A DNA stretch of 64,000 nucleotides. Source: Voacanga thouarsii. Lineage: Eukaryota > Streptophyta > Magnoliopsida > Gentianales > Apocynaceae. This document shows positions 56,106 to 64,000 of this stretch, piece by piece. Location: the NCBI GenBank assembly GCA_026120185.1, contig JANUWF010001726.1:1446501-1510500 (forward strand), given 5' to 3'. The stretch's first letter is position 1. Each line of letters opens with the position of its first letter. Made by a program: the position numbers and the translations under genes. The notes below the pieces were generated by a model. That model saw only the letters and a list, made by a program, of their open reading frames with translations, was not told the DNA's origin and made no database searches.

Positions 56106-57166
56106 CAAAGCGATTGTGTATTGAAAATAGTTTCAATTGATACACATCTAGAGTAGTGGGTTTCTGGTACAAGTACTATTGTATTCGGGCAAGAATTAAT
56201 TCTGGAGGGAGTTGGCACTAATTCTGTACTCCAAACTGAATGAGATATAGTATGGTGAAAGGAGTTAATTGCACTGAAGTTTGTTATTGAAAGGTTCATG
56301 TCAAGCCACTTGACTTCCTGGACTCTTGGGTGGTCATGATGTGTTGCTAGATACCACTCATGATCTGGGAATATGGGTTTATTAATTGATGAATTAATAA
56401 ACCAATCCTGGTTAGAATTAATATGATTAATTTAATTAATTATGAATAATTAATCTCAAAGACGTTTGGATTAATTCATGTTCTCTACCAATTGACTGGG
56501 AAACCTAATAGGTCACACACAATAGAGGATTATATACTCAAGATGTTATTTGATAACATAGTGGGGTTAATTGCGAGAAAGAGAAGTTGTTGTGGCCAAA
56601 TTATAATTAGTTATAATTAATGGTCCAAATTGTAATTATGAGAACTTGATGTTTCCAATTACAATTAGAGAATTATAATTGTTTTAGAATTCTGAGATTG
56701 GAGTATATTTAGAGCAGGGATTTTTCGTGTGATATAGAGATACACTTGAAACCCTAGCTGATTTTGTGTTAGACACGAAAATAACTCCAAACCCTAAGGC
56801 ACACGATTTCTCTCTTCTCTCTCTCTCACGATTGTTCTTGAGAAACCCTAGCCACCATCTTTTTCTGCTAGCACAGGAAATTTTGGTGCTTGAGTATTCC
56901 TCTGTGTGGATTACTATTAGAGATAATCACAAACTGTGATTATAGTGGTTAGATATTCAACTCTCGTGGAGTTTGATCAAGAGGATTACTGGATCGCGCC
57001 TCAACTTGAAGAAGAAATTTTTGTTCTTCGGACAATCAAAGAAAGATAAAAGTTGTTACCTTTGTTATCTTTATATCTTGTTTTCCACACATATGCGGGT
57101 TTTGGGATGGTATCTCGTTTTATTTTCCACTGCACCGTATAGGATACGAGCCTGAGATATCTAACA
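56106..57166 (+). repeat. COP-D 3' LTR, 5'-truncated
   Basis: It matches 54321-55363 with scattered changes and ends ATATCTAACA. The first 660 bp or so of the LTR are missing. Confidence 0.9.
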
Positions 57167-57472
57167 CTCTTTCATGAGTTGACACATTTCATGTAGTTTA
57201 AAATTTCGTTGTGTTTTGTGTTCTGAAATTCTTCTTCGAGAAGCAAATTTTAGTGAAGTCGACTGACATTATGGTAATATAATTTCTTGTTTCAAGAGTT
57301 CCTATATATAAGGATGGAAGGGGGAGAGAAGCTTGATTTTATTAACGAATGGGATATATTTTGATGAAGGAAAATTTATCATGCAGGCATATAATCTTGT
57401 TGAAGGAGCAGGTGTAAGTTTTATCTACTTCCTAAACCTTCTTGTCAAAGATAATTTTAGCCCATTATCAAA
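57167..57472. other. Unassigned flank right of COP-D
   Basis: AT-rich sequence in which I see no gene or repeat. Confidence 0.4.
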
Positions 57473-57485
57473 TTCCTAAAATTAG
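57473..57485. repeat. TSD of SINE, left
   Basis: TTCCTAAAATTAG is repeated with one change as TTCTTAAAATTAG at 57625-57637. Confidence 0.8.
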
Positions 57486-57624
57486 TCGCTTGAGTTAGCC
57501 AAGATGGTTGTTATTAGAATTTTCAAACCAACGTCCTGTGTTCAAATCTCTCCTGGGACATGAACCATGGGCACACCTTCGGATAATGACTGTGGGCCTT
57601 TATTAATAAAAAAAATTTAAAAAG
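57486..57624 (+). mobile_element. tRNA-derived SINE (139 bp)
   Basis: A box-A-like TTAGCCAAGATGG at 57495-57507 and a box-B-like TGTTCAAATCT at 57539-57549 are spaced as in a tRNA-type RNA polymerase III promoter. The end is A-rich (ATTAATAAAAAAAATTTAAA). A 13-bp duplication with one mismatch flanks it. SINEs are non-coding and moved by LINE enzymes. The family was not identified. Confidence 0.75.
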
Positions 57625-57637
57625 TTCTTAAAATTAG
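57625..57637. repeat. TSD of SINE, right
   Basis: This is the partner of 57473-57485. Confidence 0.8.
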
Positions 57638-58297
57638 CTATGTATTTTACTTCTCTAGTGAGAAAAATTGCTGCCACAAGATCAAATTACTTAACACCTA
57701 CATGCAAAGATGGATGTCATTATTCTATATGTTTCTCTTTCCTATATATGTTTCTCAATAGTGTATATAATCCATAAATTCATAAAGATGCATGTTGATC
57801 ACATGAATTGGTGAGTTTCCTAGTTCAAAATTTTCTTGATGTGGTTAGATATGAAATCGGTTAAGTGGAGGAGTGGAATCTCTACATAGGATGCATTCTC
57901 TATGCTACATTATAAAAACTAAATGTTTCAAAATTTTGTATGATTAATATTTATATATAAAATTATTCAAATTATATTTAAAGACTTAAAAAAATCTCTG
58001 TGGTGGCATAGACATATTAACTAATTTACATTAACTAAGGCTTGTTTTGGTTCGTGAAGGGGGGGGGGAGGAAAAGGAAGGAGGAGTGGCATATTTTACT
58101 TTCACTAGGAGTATTTACTTTCATTCTATTTGGTTTTGGAGTATAAGGGAAGTAAATAACCTCTTCTTATTTTGTTGAAAGGAAAATTGGGAGGAAAAAA
58201 TCATCAAATTACTATTATACCTATTTCTTATGATAAGGCAAGGGAATAAGTAAGACGACTGAGGCAGTGGAATTATGTTTTGTCTAATGAGTTCACC
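57638..58297. other. Unassigned flank, possible truncated MITE at right
   Basis: From about 58033 the phrases GGCTTGTTTTGGTTCG and CTATTTGGTTTTGG suggest a MITE of the TTTGGTT-bearing type, cut off by TEK-2. A run of G's is at about 58061-58069. No duplication or partner end was found. Confidence 0.3.
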
Positions 58298-60174
58298 TGT
58301 AATACCCTGCATTTTTACCTTTGATTGGCTACTACTTGTAATAGGATGAGATTTGTATCAACGGCTAGAACAAAAGATGATCAGAGTGATAAACGAATAT
58401 TTTGGTATAATAACATTCTGTCGGGACCTGAACATAATTATTGATTTGTTTTACCCGTAGCCTAAATCTTCAAAAAGCTACTATTATTAATAAAATACAA
58501 GTTTAAGGGTACGCTGAGAATGAAAATTGATCAGTGCGATGAAACGCATATTTTGATGTAAATTATGTAATTAGAGTTATCAAGGGTATTTTCATCATTT
58601 TGACCACACACGCTATTTTGACCATGAATTTGATCAAATTGAGAAGGAATTGAAGGATTTAAGTGTTACCAATGGATTTAGTGAAATTTTTAGAGTTGAG
58701 TGGTAAAATAAAATACTTTTTATTTCGGATCCGATTTTGGTCATTTCGGAGAAAAATTAAAAATGCAGTCAAAAATGGTATGTGTGGCATTTTGTGATTG
58801 GCAGCCCATAAACATGCGTCAATTTATGAGAGGTTGCATGAAGAATTCATACAAGATGTATGGAATTAAAGAATTATAAAATGAATAGAAGAATAATGTG
58901 TTTAATTATAATTGGAACACATCATTTGTGGACTATTTAATTAAGGTCTTGTGTAATTTATTTGGCCAATATTTTTCCATGAAGATGGCGGTGGAATGGC
59001 TAGAAAATGCCCAGAAAATTAACAGCCACAAGAAAGAAAGAGAAGAGAAAAATTAAGGAAGAAAATCAAGGAAAATGGTGTGTAAAATTATGATTGGAAC
59101 ACACCTATATGAAATCCACCATACAATTAATTAAGTTAAAATTTTCTTGGCCAATTTTTTGATGAAGAATGGCAGTGAGAAGGCTATTATTCAGCCAAAA
59201 ATTCAGTAGCCTTGAAGAAAGGAAAAAAAAGAGAAAAAGAAATTAACAAGAGAGAGAAAAAGGTGCTAATGTGTGTTCTTGGTGAGGTGTGTGTGTTCTT
59301 GAGAGAATCTTGGAGCAAATCACACCAAAGAGCTTTATATATAAGGTAAAACCTCACATTACTAGAATTAAAGTTGTTGTTGGGTGAATGGTGATAATTT
59401 TGGTGTTAATTTTAACATAAAAACATGATTTTCACGTCTTGATTTTAGATCAAAAGTTAGAGTTTATGAACTTTGTGTATGCTTATGTATGCCAACTGCC
59501 TAGGAGATTTATGGATAGTGTTTTGTGTGATGAAGAACTAAATTCTCATGGCAATTTGAAGGATCGATCTTGATTGATGAAATAAGGATCAAAGTGGAAT
59601 GAAAATTAAAGTAAATTGGTTAGAAGGATTAATTATGCTAGCTTTTTATTGAATGAAGTGAATTGGTGTTGAATAAGCATGACTCTTGTGGGCTATTGGA
59701 ATCTAAAAATTCAAGAATCAAAGATTATTTGAAGGAAAATTGAATGAGTTAATGTTCTCAAGATGTTAAAGGGTAAAGGAAATCAAAGGATAGCATGAAT
59801 AGTTGAATTGGAGTAAAACTACTGGGGCTATTTTTGCCCTGTATTGTGTCACAGGAGCTAGCACTCAAAAAATGGCTTATATAAAATTAAAGTTAAGAGT
59901 CTTGTGCTCGTTTTAGTATATCATAGAGACAAATCAGAGTCATAGATTGAAAGTTATGTGTGAAACAAAATTGTGTGTCAAAGCAGTGAAATTTCAGGAT
60001 TTTTGTTGGAAAGTGAATGAACTTAAGGAAGAATAATTATGTGATTTTGGGATGAAATGAATGGGAACATGAATATAATTTCTTGTTCATGAAGAGAGGA
60101 AGATATGGAAGAAGGAAAATGGGAGAATTGAACAAACGACGAAAAAACGATGCGAACGACTGTTGTGCATTATA

Positions 60175-60295
60175 CTGAACGGCGCATCGGCTAATTGTCG
60201 GGCACGTCGGCTAGATGTCGGCTAATCGTCGGGCACGTCAGTTGAATGTTGTCTAAACATCGGTTAACCATCGGCTACTTTTCGACCAAACACGA
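60175..60295 (+). repeat. Short degenerate repeats in TEK-2 LTR
   Basis: Phrases such as CATCGGCTAATTGTCGGGCACGTC-like units recur, more diverged than those at 37695-37810. Confidence 0.7.
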
Positions 60296-60739
60296 TTTAA
60301 CATAAAAATAATATTTAGTGTAGGTTTTGGCCAACAATATGTTAAAAACGGTGAAAACAATAGTCAAACGGCCCATGAACAGAAAAAGTTTATTTAGGAC
60401 ACGAGGTGAGTCCTTTTGATTTTTAAAACTTCTTGAAAACTAGTATGCTTTATTTTTCCATGAAATGATATGTTTTATACCATTTTGGAAATTCCTAAAT
60501 ATATTTAAGGTTTATCTGAGTAAAATTTATTTTTATACCATTTTGGGCTCGAATACATATCATAATTAACTTGAAAACCTTAACGGATGATTAAAGCACA
60601 AATTTTGTGAATTTAGTCCTTTTTGGACTAAATAATTGGTATTTTTAGAAAATAATATTTTTGAATCAGATATTCACAAATTGACTAGAATGCCCTTATT
60701 GAAAATTTTATGAAAACATGATTGAAAATTTTGAAGTTA

Positions 60740-61020
60740 ATTCTCTTTTATGATTCGAATCCTGGATTTTTTGAAATAAGTTCTTTTGGAAATCAGGTAT
60801 TTGGAAAATGATCCAAATGCCCTTATTGGAACGTTTTATGGAAACATTTGGGATCGGGTATTCAGTAAATGACCGAAATATCCTTATTGAAACTTTTGTG
60901 AATACTTTTTAACTCGGTCCCTCGGAAAGTCATTTGGAATCAAATATAGGTAAAATGACCCGAATACCCTTAGAAATGACTTTTGAGATCGGGTACAAGT
61001 AAATTGATCCAAATACTTTT
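60740..61020 (+). repeat. Tandem repeats of a 50-60 bp unit in TEK-2 LTR
   Basis: These are units with ATCGGGTATTCAGTAAATGA and CGAATACCCTTAGAAA-type phrases, as in the solo LTR block 38085-38365. Confidence 0.75.
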
Positions 61021-62310
61021 GGAAACTTATTTTATTGTGTGAAAAGAACTCTTTACCCTGTTTCGACATGATTTTGAAAAATGATCTCTCGATATGAGGT
61101 TGACTTTTGAAAAATGACATTTTGATCCTAAAAATTGCTTTATTGGCCTGATGTGCCTATAGAATGAATTGATTGGCCCTGTTGAGCTTATGGAATTTAT
61201 TATCTGACTTGCGAGTCAATGGGATCAATTTCTTGAAAATGATATTGTGCCCCAAAAATATTTGTTTTGAAAATGCTGCTAAATGACCCTCTAGCCTGAT
61301 CAGTCAGTAGGGGTTGGTATTGGTAACGTTGAGCACTTAATAAGGATTTTGATCTTTGTATTAGCTCATGTTATAGATAGATGACTCTAAATAACCCGAT
61401 CAGTTCTGGGGCTTGTCTTACTCCAAACAGGGCGATAGGATATTGAGATGAGTCGTCCTAACTAGATGTTTAGCACTTGGCAATTGTCGTGTCTGTGAGC
61501 GCACCTTATTTTTTGAGTCATTCGCTAAAAGCCAGGCAGGGACACTCAGTAGCGTTTGACTCCTTGCCACCTCGATAGTGATTAATGGCAGGATTGGGAC
61601 CCCTGGCTTACGGTGGTAAGAGTGTGCTGCGATACACTTAGTATGTTATGGTATACCTATTATTTATTCTCAGTAGTACGTTGTGGTGTACTTATTTTTT
61701 AGTGACGCATGATTGAGTATTGTAGGTTGCGGTCTAAGTACAATGATACGTGGCGCCAAAGGCAAAGCCTTGTAAACTTTGCATACAGATCAACTTTCTG
61801 TTGGTGAAGTGCTTGTGATTTAGAAATCGGGACAATGATTTGAATTTGAAACACAGTTTTCAAAGAATGATTAAGTTCTGAATAAACTCTTCTTTAGAGA
61901 GTTTTAGAGTTGTTTCCAGTATGAAATTGAAATGATTTTCCACGAAGGTTTTATATACTCGGTTTCTTGAATAAAGCACTAGCACATACAGGACTCACTG
62001 GGTGATTTTTTACTCACATGTGTCTTTTATCTTACTATTTTGTAGGATCTGAAGTTGAGTAGACCTATGGATAAAAGGACGATACCACAGTGACGACAAC
62101 ATAGGTCTGGATGATCTCTCTTTTGATTATGTACTTTATTACTGATGTAATATAGAGATTGTATGTATGAGATTCTATATTATAGTATGAGTCTGGACCT
62201 TGTACACTCTTTTGGTTCTTTATTATAAAGATCCCTTATCTGGGTAACTGGAATGGGCGACACCCGACTTGGTATGCTTCCGATGTTACTTTTAGTAGAG
62301 GTGTTACAAT

Positions 62311-62322
62311 TGGTATCATAGC
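62311..62322 (+). promoter_or_regulatory. TEK-2 primer-binding site
   Basis: TGGTATCATAGC begins two bases after the LTR. It matches the initiator-Met site TGGTATCAGAGC with one change. Confidence 0.88.
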
Positions 62323-63024
62323 TTGATTTTATAGAACTGTGGTATCATTATAGGGGTGTGAAGAAACCTGGAAAGATTAGGACGATCTACCTAGCAGGCG
62401 TGCCAAGACGTTTTACTTTACCCAGACCCGGACATGGCCTTGACCGCCGTCATGTACCCTATCTCACCAGGAGCGTGTTTAACTCGGCAGTGCCTGTTAT
62501 TATTCCATTTGCAAGATATCTTAATCTGGAAAGGACCTACTCCCAAGAGGACATTGTCCTCACTTAGCCAGGCGGGAGAGGTAGGTGGCAATTCTAACGA
62601 GGCTAATGGTGATATTGAGCCATATTATCAGGCTGGAGATAGACCAAAAGATAGAGGCTTGGTTGTTGGAGCTTGAAGCAGAAGGTATCTTGGCTCCAGG
62701 TATTTGGATTAACCCTGATATGGATGGAGGTAAGGGACTTGACTTTCCCGAGTCCTACACAGTTTCTGTCGACTCAAGACCTCCCGTTTCAGATAGCGAT
62801 GATGACGAGTAGGAGGATAAGATGTAGATATATATAGTGGGACATGTACAGTTCGGTCAGCGTGTGTTAGATATGACAGTGTGCTCGGTACACAAATTTT
62901 GTACTGACTTCGTGTTTTGACAGGAATGAATATATGTTATGTTTCTTGCTATGTGCACTATGTCCACTTTTGTGCTTGCTTTTGAGCTATGTTACAATTA
63001 GGGTGAGATAAATCAAAGAGGATT
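62323..63024 (+). pseudogene. TEK-2 leader/gag region, not clearly recognisable
   Basis: Three short overlapping frames lie at 62358-62812, ending with an acidic tail VDSRPPVSDSDDDE. None shows the known gag domain of chromoviruses. The distance from the primer site to the zinc knuckle (about 0.8 kb) is shorter than usual for a full gag, so a deletion is likely. Confidence 0.45.
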
Positions 63025-63222
63025 TTGGGGTATAAGTCAGAAACGATCTGGAAGACCTCGATGGAAAAAGAAAGAAAAATGCAGATGAATGGAGGTCTGA
63101 TTGGAAGACCGCCCTCTTTTAGATACTTCAACTGTAGGGAGGTAGGGCATAAGATTTTACATTGCCCTCACCCTCGAAGGACAAGAAAACGGAGTCAATC
63201 GGGCAGAACTAATCAGGGGTAG
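63025..63222 (+). pseudogene. TEK-2 gag zinc-knuckle region
   Basis: The block RYFNCREVGHKILHCPH has the CxxCxxxxHxxxxC layout, but the first Cys is Tyr. The flanks are Lys/Arg-rich, as in a nucleocapsid. A TAG ends the frame at 63220-63222. Confidence 0.75.
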
Positions 63223-63289
63223 AGGTAAGGACTAGGAAGAAGGAACTCAAGACAAGCTTCTACCTCTAGACCTGGACCTGCCAAGCTAC

Positions 63290-63828
63290 AAGGGAATACT
63301 CGAGTGGTTGCATTGGAAAATATGGATAATCATACCACAGTAGTAGAAGGTACGCTCCTTATTTTTTATCACAATGCTAAAATATTGGTAAATCCCGAGT
63401 CTATGCATTCCTTTATTGTTACTTCATTTCTTAATTCTATGGGGGTTAAAGGGGAAAAAACTTCCTATGAAATGATTGTTAGTGCCCTATTGGAAAAGTA
63501 AATAAATAGTGAGAAAATACATAAGAGATGTAAGATCTTGGTAGAGAATGAAATTTTGGAAGGAGATTTAATATGTTTGTCTATAGAGGACTACGATGCT
63601 ATATTGGGCATGAACTGACTATCTTAACATCATGCTCAAGCTGACTGTAGACATAAGGTAGTACAATTCCGTCGGCTTGAGAAACTTATATTAGAATTTG
63701 TAGGTGAGACTGGAAGGAAAAGTAATACTTTTATATCAGGACTCAATGCCTGGAAGATGATTAGGAAAGGGTGTATTGGATACTTGGCCTATGTGATTAA
63801 TAAGCCAGAAGAAGTTAAAAAACCAGAA
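63290..63828 (+). pseudogene. TEK-2 retropepsin-like protease
   Basis: TTVVEGTLLIFYHNAKILVN and PESMHSFIVTSFL are the protease core of chromoviruses. The usual Asp-Ser/Pro-Gly reads NPES here, so the catalytic Asp is Asn. Downstream ICLSIEDYDAILGMN-stop-LS-stop-HHAQADC matches the block that normally reads DAILGMDWLxxHxAxxDC. Stops at 63499-63501, 63616-63618 and 63622-63624 break the frame. Confidence 0.85.
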
Positions 63829-64000
63829 GACGTTCCTGTGGTAAATGAGTATTTAGATGTTTTTTCAACAAAATTGAAGAAATTACCATTGGAAAGAGAA
63901 GAAAAGTTTACTATTAATTTAGTGCCATCGACAGAACTAATCTCAAGAACTCCATATAGAATGGCACCTATGGAACTACATGAGCTTAAGAAACAATTCA
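63829..64000 (+). pseudogene. TEK-2 reverse transcriptase, N-terminal start
   Basis: PVVNEYLDVFSTKLKKLPLE, then FTINLVPSTELISRTPYRMA and PMELHELKKQF, is the standard entry of gypsy RT. It is open to the window edge. The catalytic motif is outside. Confidence 0.88.

Larger units (their letters stand above)
53662..57166 (+). mobile_element. COP-D: Angela/BARE-like copia element collapsed by internal deletion
   Basis: A complete 5' LTR (53662-55363) is followed by a primer site and about 740 bp of leader-like sequence, then only the last 1.06 kb of a second LTR (56106-57166). No gag-pol remains. The LTR start TGTTAGTATTATGCCCTAGA is very close to the known start of Angela/BARE LTRs. The left and right flanks (AGCTC and CTCTT) do not match, which suggests that the right end was joined by recombination or has changed. 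Confidence 0.85.
58298..62308 (+). repeat. TEK-2 5' LTR (4.0 kb)
   Basis: It begins TGTAATACCCTGC and ends GGTGTTACA, directly before the primer site. It is collinear with the solo LTR at 35566-39484, with many differences. TCACC precedes it, and the partner duplication is outside the window. Short repeats at 60175-60295 and 60740-61020 match those of the solo LTR. Confidence 0.92.
58298..64000 (+). mobile_element. TEK-2: Ty3/gypsy chromovirus (Tekay/Del-like), 5' part, runs off window
   Basis: A 4.0 kb 5' LTR is followed by a primer site and decayed gag-pol. The order zinc knuckle, retropepsin and RT, and the protease/RT motifs, fit the Tekay/Del chromoviruses, whose LTRs are often several kb. 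The lineage is recalled, not aligned. The 3' LTR and most of pol lie beyond the window. Confidence 0.85.

Noticed and set aside
53657..57171. TSD for COP-D
   Set aside because: AGCTC at the left and CTCTT at the right do not match. The shared CTC is too short to call.
57486..57560. Possible tRNA gene
   Set aside because: Boxes A and B are present, but the sequence does not fold into a cloverleaf with paired arms, and the A-rich end with TSD fits a SINE better.

Overview
The window is plant nuclear DNA, most likely from a eudicot: AT-rich and built almost entirely of plant transposable elements in nested layers. Recognisable parts are Ty1/copia (SIRE-type and Angela/BARE-like), Ty3/gypsy (Athila/Tat-like and Tekay/Del-like chromovirus), an RTE-type LINE, hAT-type MITEs and a tRNA-derived SINE. 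I find no intact host gene, no rRNA or tRNA gene, no CRISPR array and no prokaryotic feature. Every coding region seen is a retroelement or captured-gene relic broken by stops, frameshifts or insertions. The species cannot be named from this sequence.

Layout. (1) 1-1937: minus-strand Athila/Tat-like gypsy gag, protease and start of reverse transcriptase, joined without its LTR to (2) SIRE-1, a plus-strand SIRE-type copia (about 1938-16411): the end of RNase H, an envelope-like/plant-transposon-protein ORF, repeats, a polypurine tract and a 3' LTR. Its envelope-like ORF is split by (3) COP-A (2756-12426), a full-length copia with 2.0 kb LTRs and a perfect GACTC target duplication. (4) 16412-24259: largely unassigned DNA holding a gypsy solo LTR (20292-22318, TSD TCCTT), a broken plant-mobile-domain (PMD) coding fragment and a minus-strand gypsy gag. 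(5) About 24660-48223: SIRE-2, a minus-strand SIRE-type copia. It is cut by a gypsy solo LTR (25839-27428, TSD GATGT), a second gypsy LTR (27584-29132), a hAT-like MITE (29601-30238) and COP-B (31977-45047, TSD GGTCC). COP-B itself carries a 3.9 kb Tekay-like solo LTR (35566-39484, TSD GCCGA). (6) 48482-51408: another gypsy LTR, split by a 5'-truncated RTE LINE. (7) 52787-53292: a 506-bp hAT MITE with an 8-bp TSD. (8) 53662-57166: COP-D, an Angela-like copia collapsed by a deletion. (9) A SINE near 57.5 kb. (10) 58298 to the end: TEK-2, a Tekay-like gypsy with a 4.0 kb 5' LTR and a decayed gag-pol.

The nesting gives a relative order: SIRE-2 before COP-B before the Tekay solo LTR, and SIRE-1 before COP-A. 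Three solo LTRs with perfect TSDs show repeated LTR-LTR recombination. The most interesting signals are two defects shared by COP-A and COP-B (a stop codon in reverse transcriptase and a zinc-knuckle Cys-to-Tyr change), GC-rich phrases recurring in leaders and LTRs of unrelated families, a hairpin kept in the COP-A/COP-B leaders, the tandem repeats inside the Tekay-like LTRs, the envelope-like ORF of SIRE-1 and the PMD fragment. I found nothing that supports a new defence, toxin or biosynthetic system.
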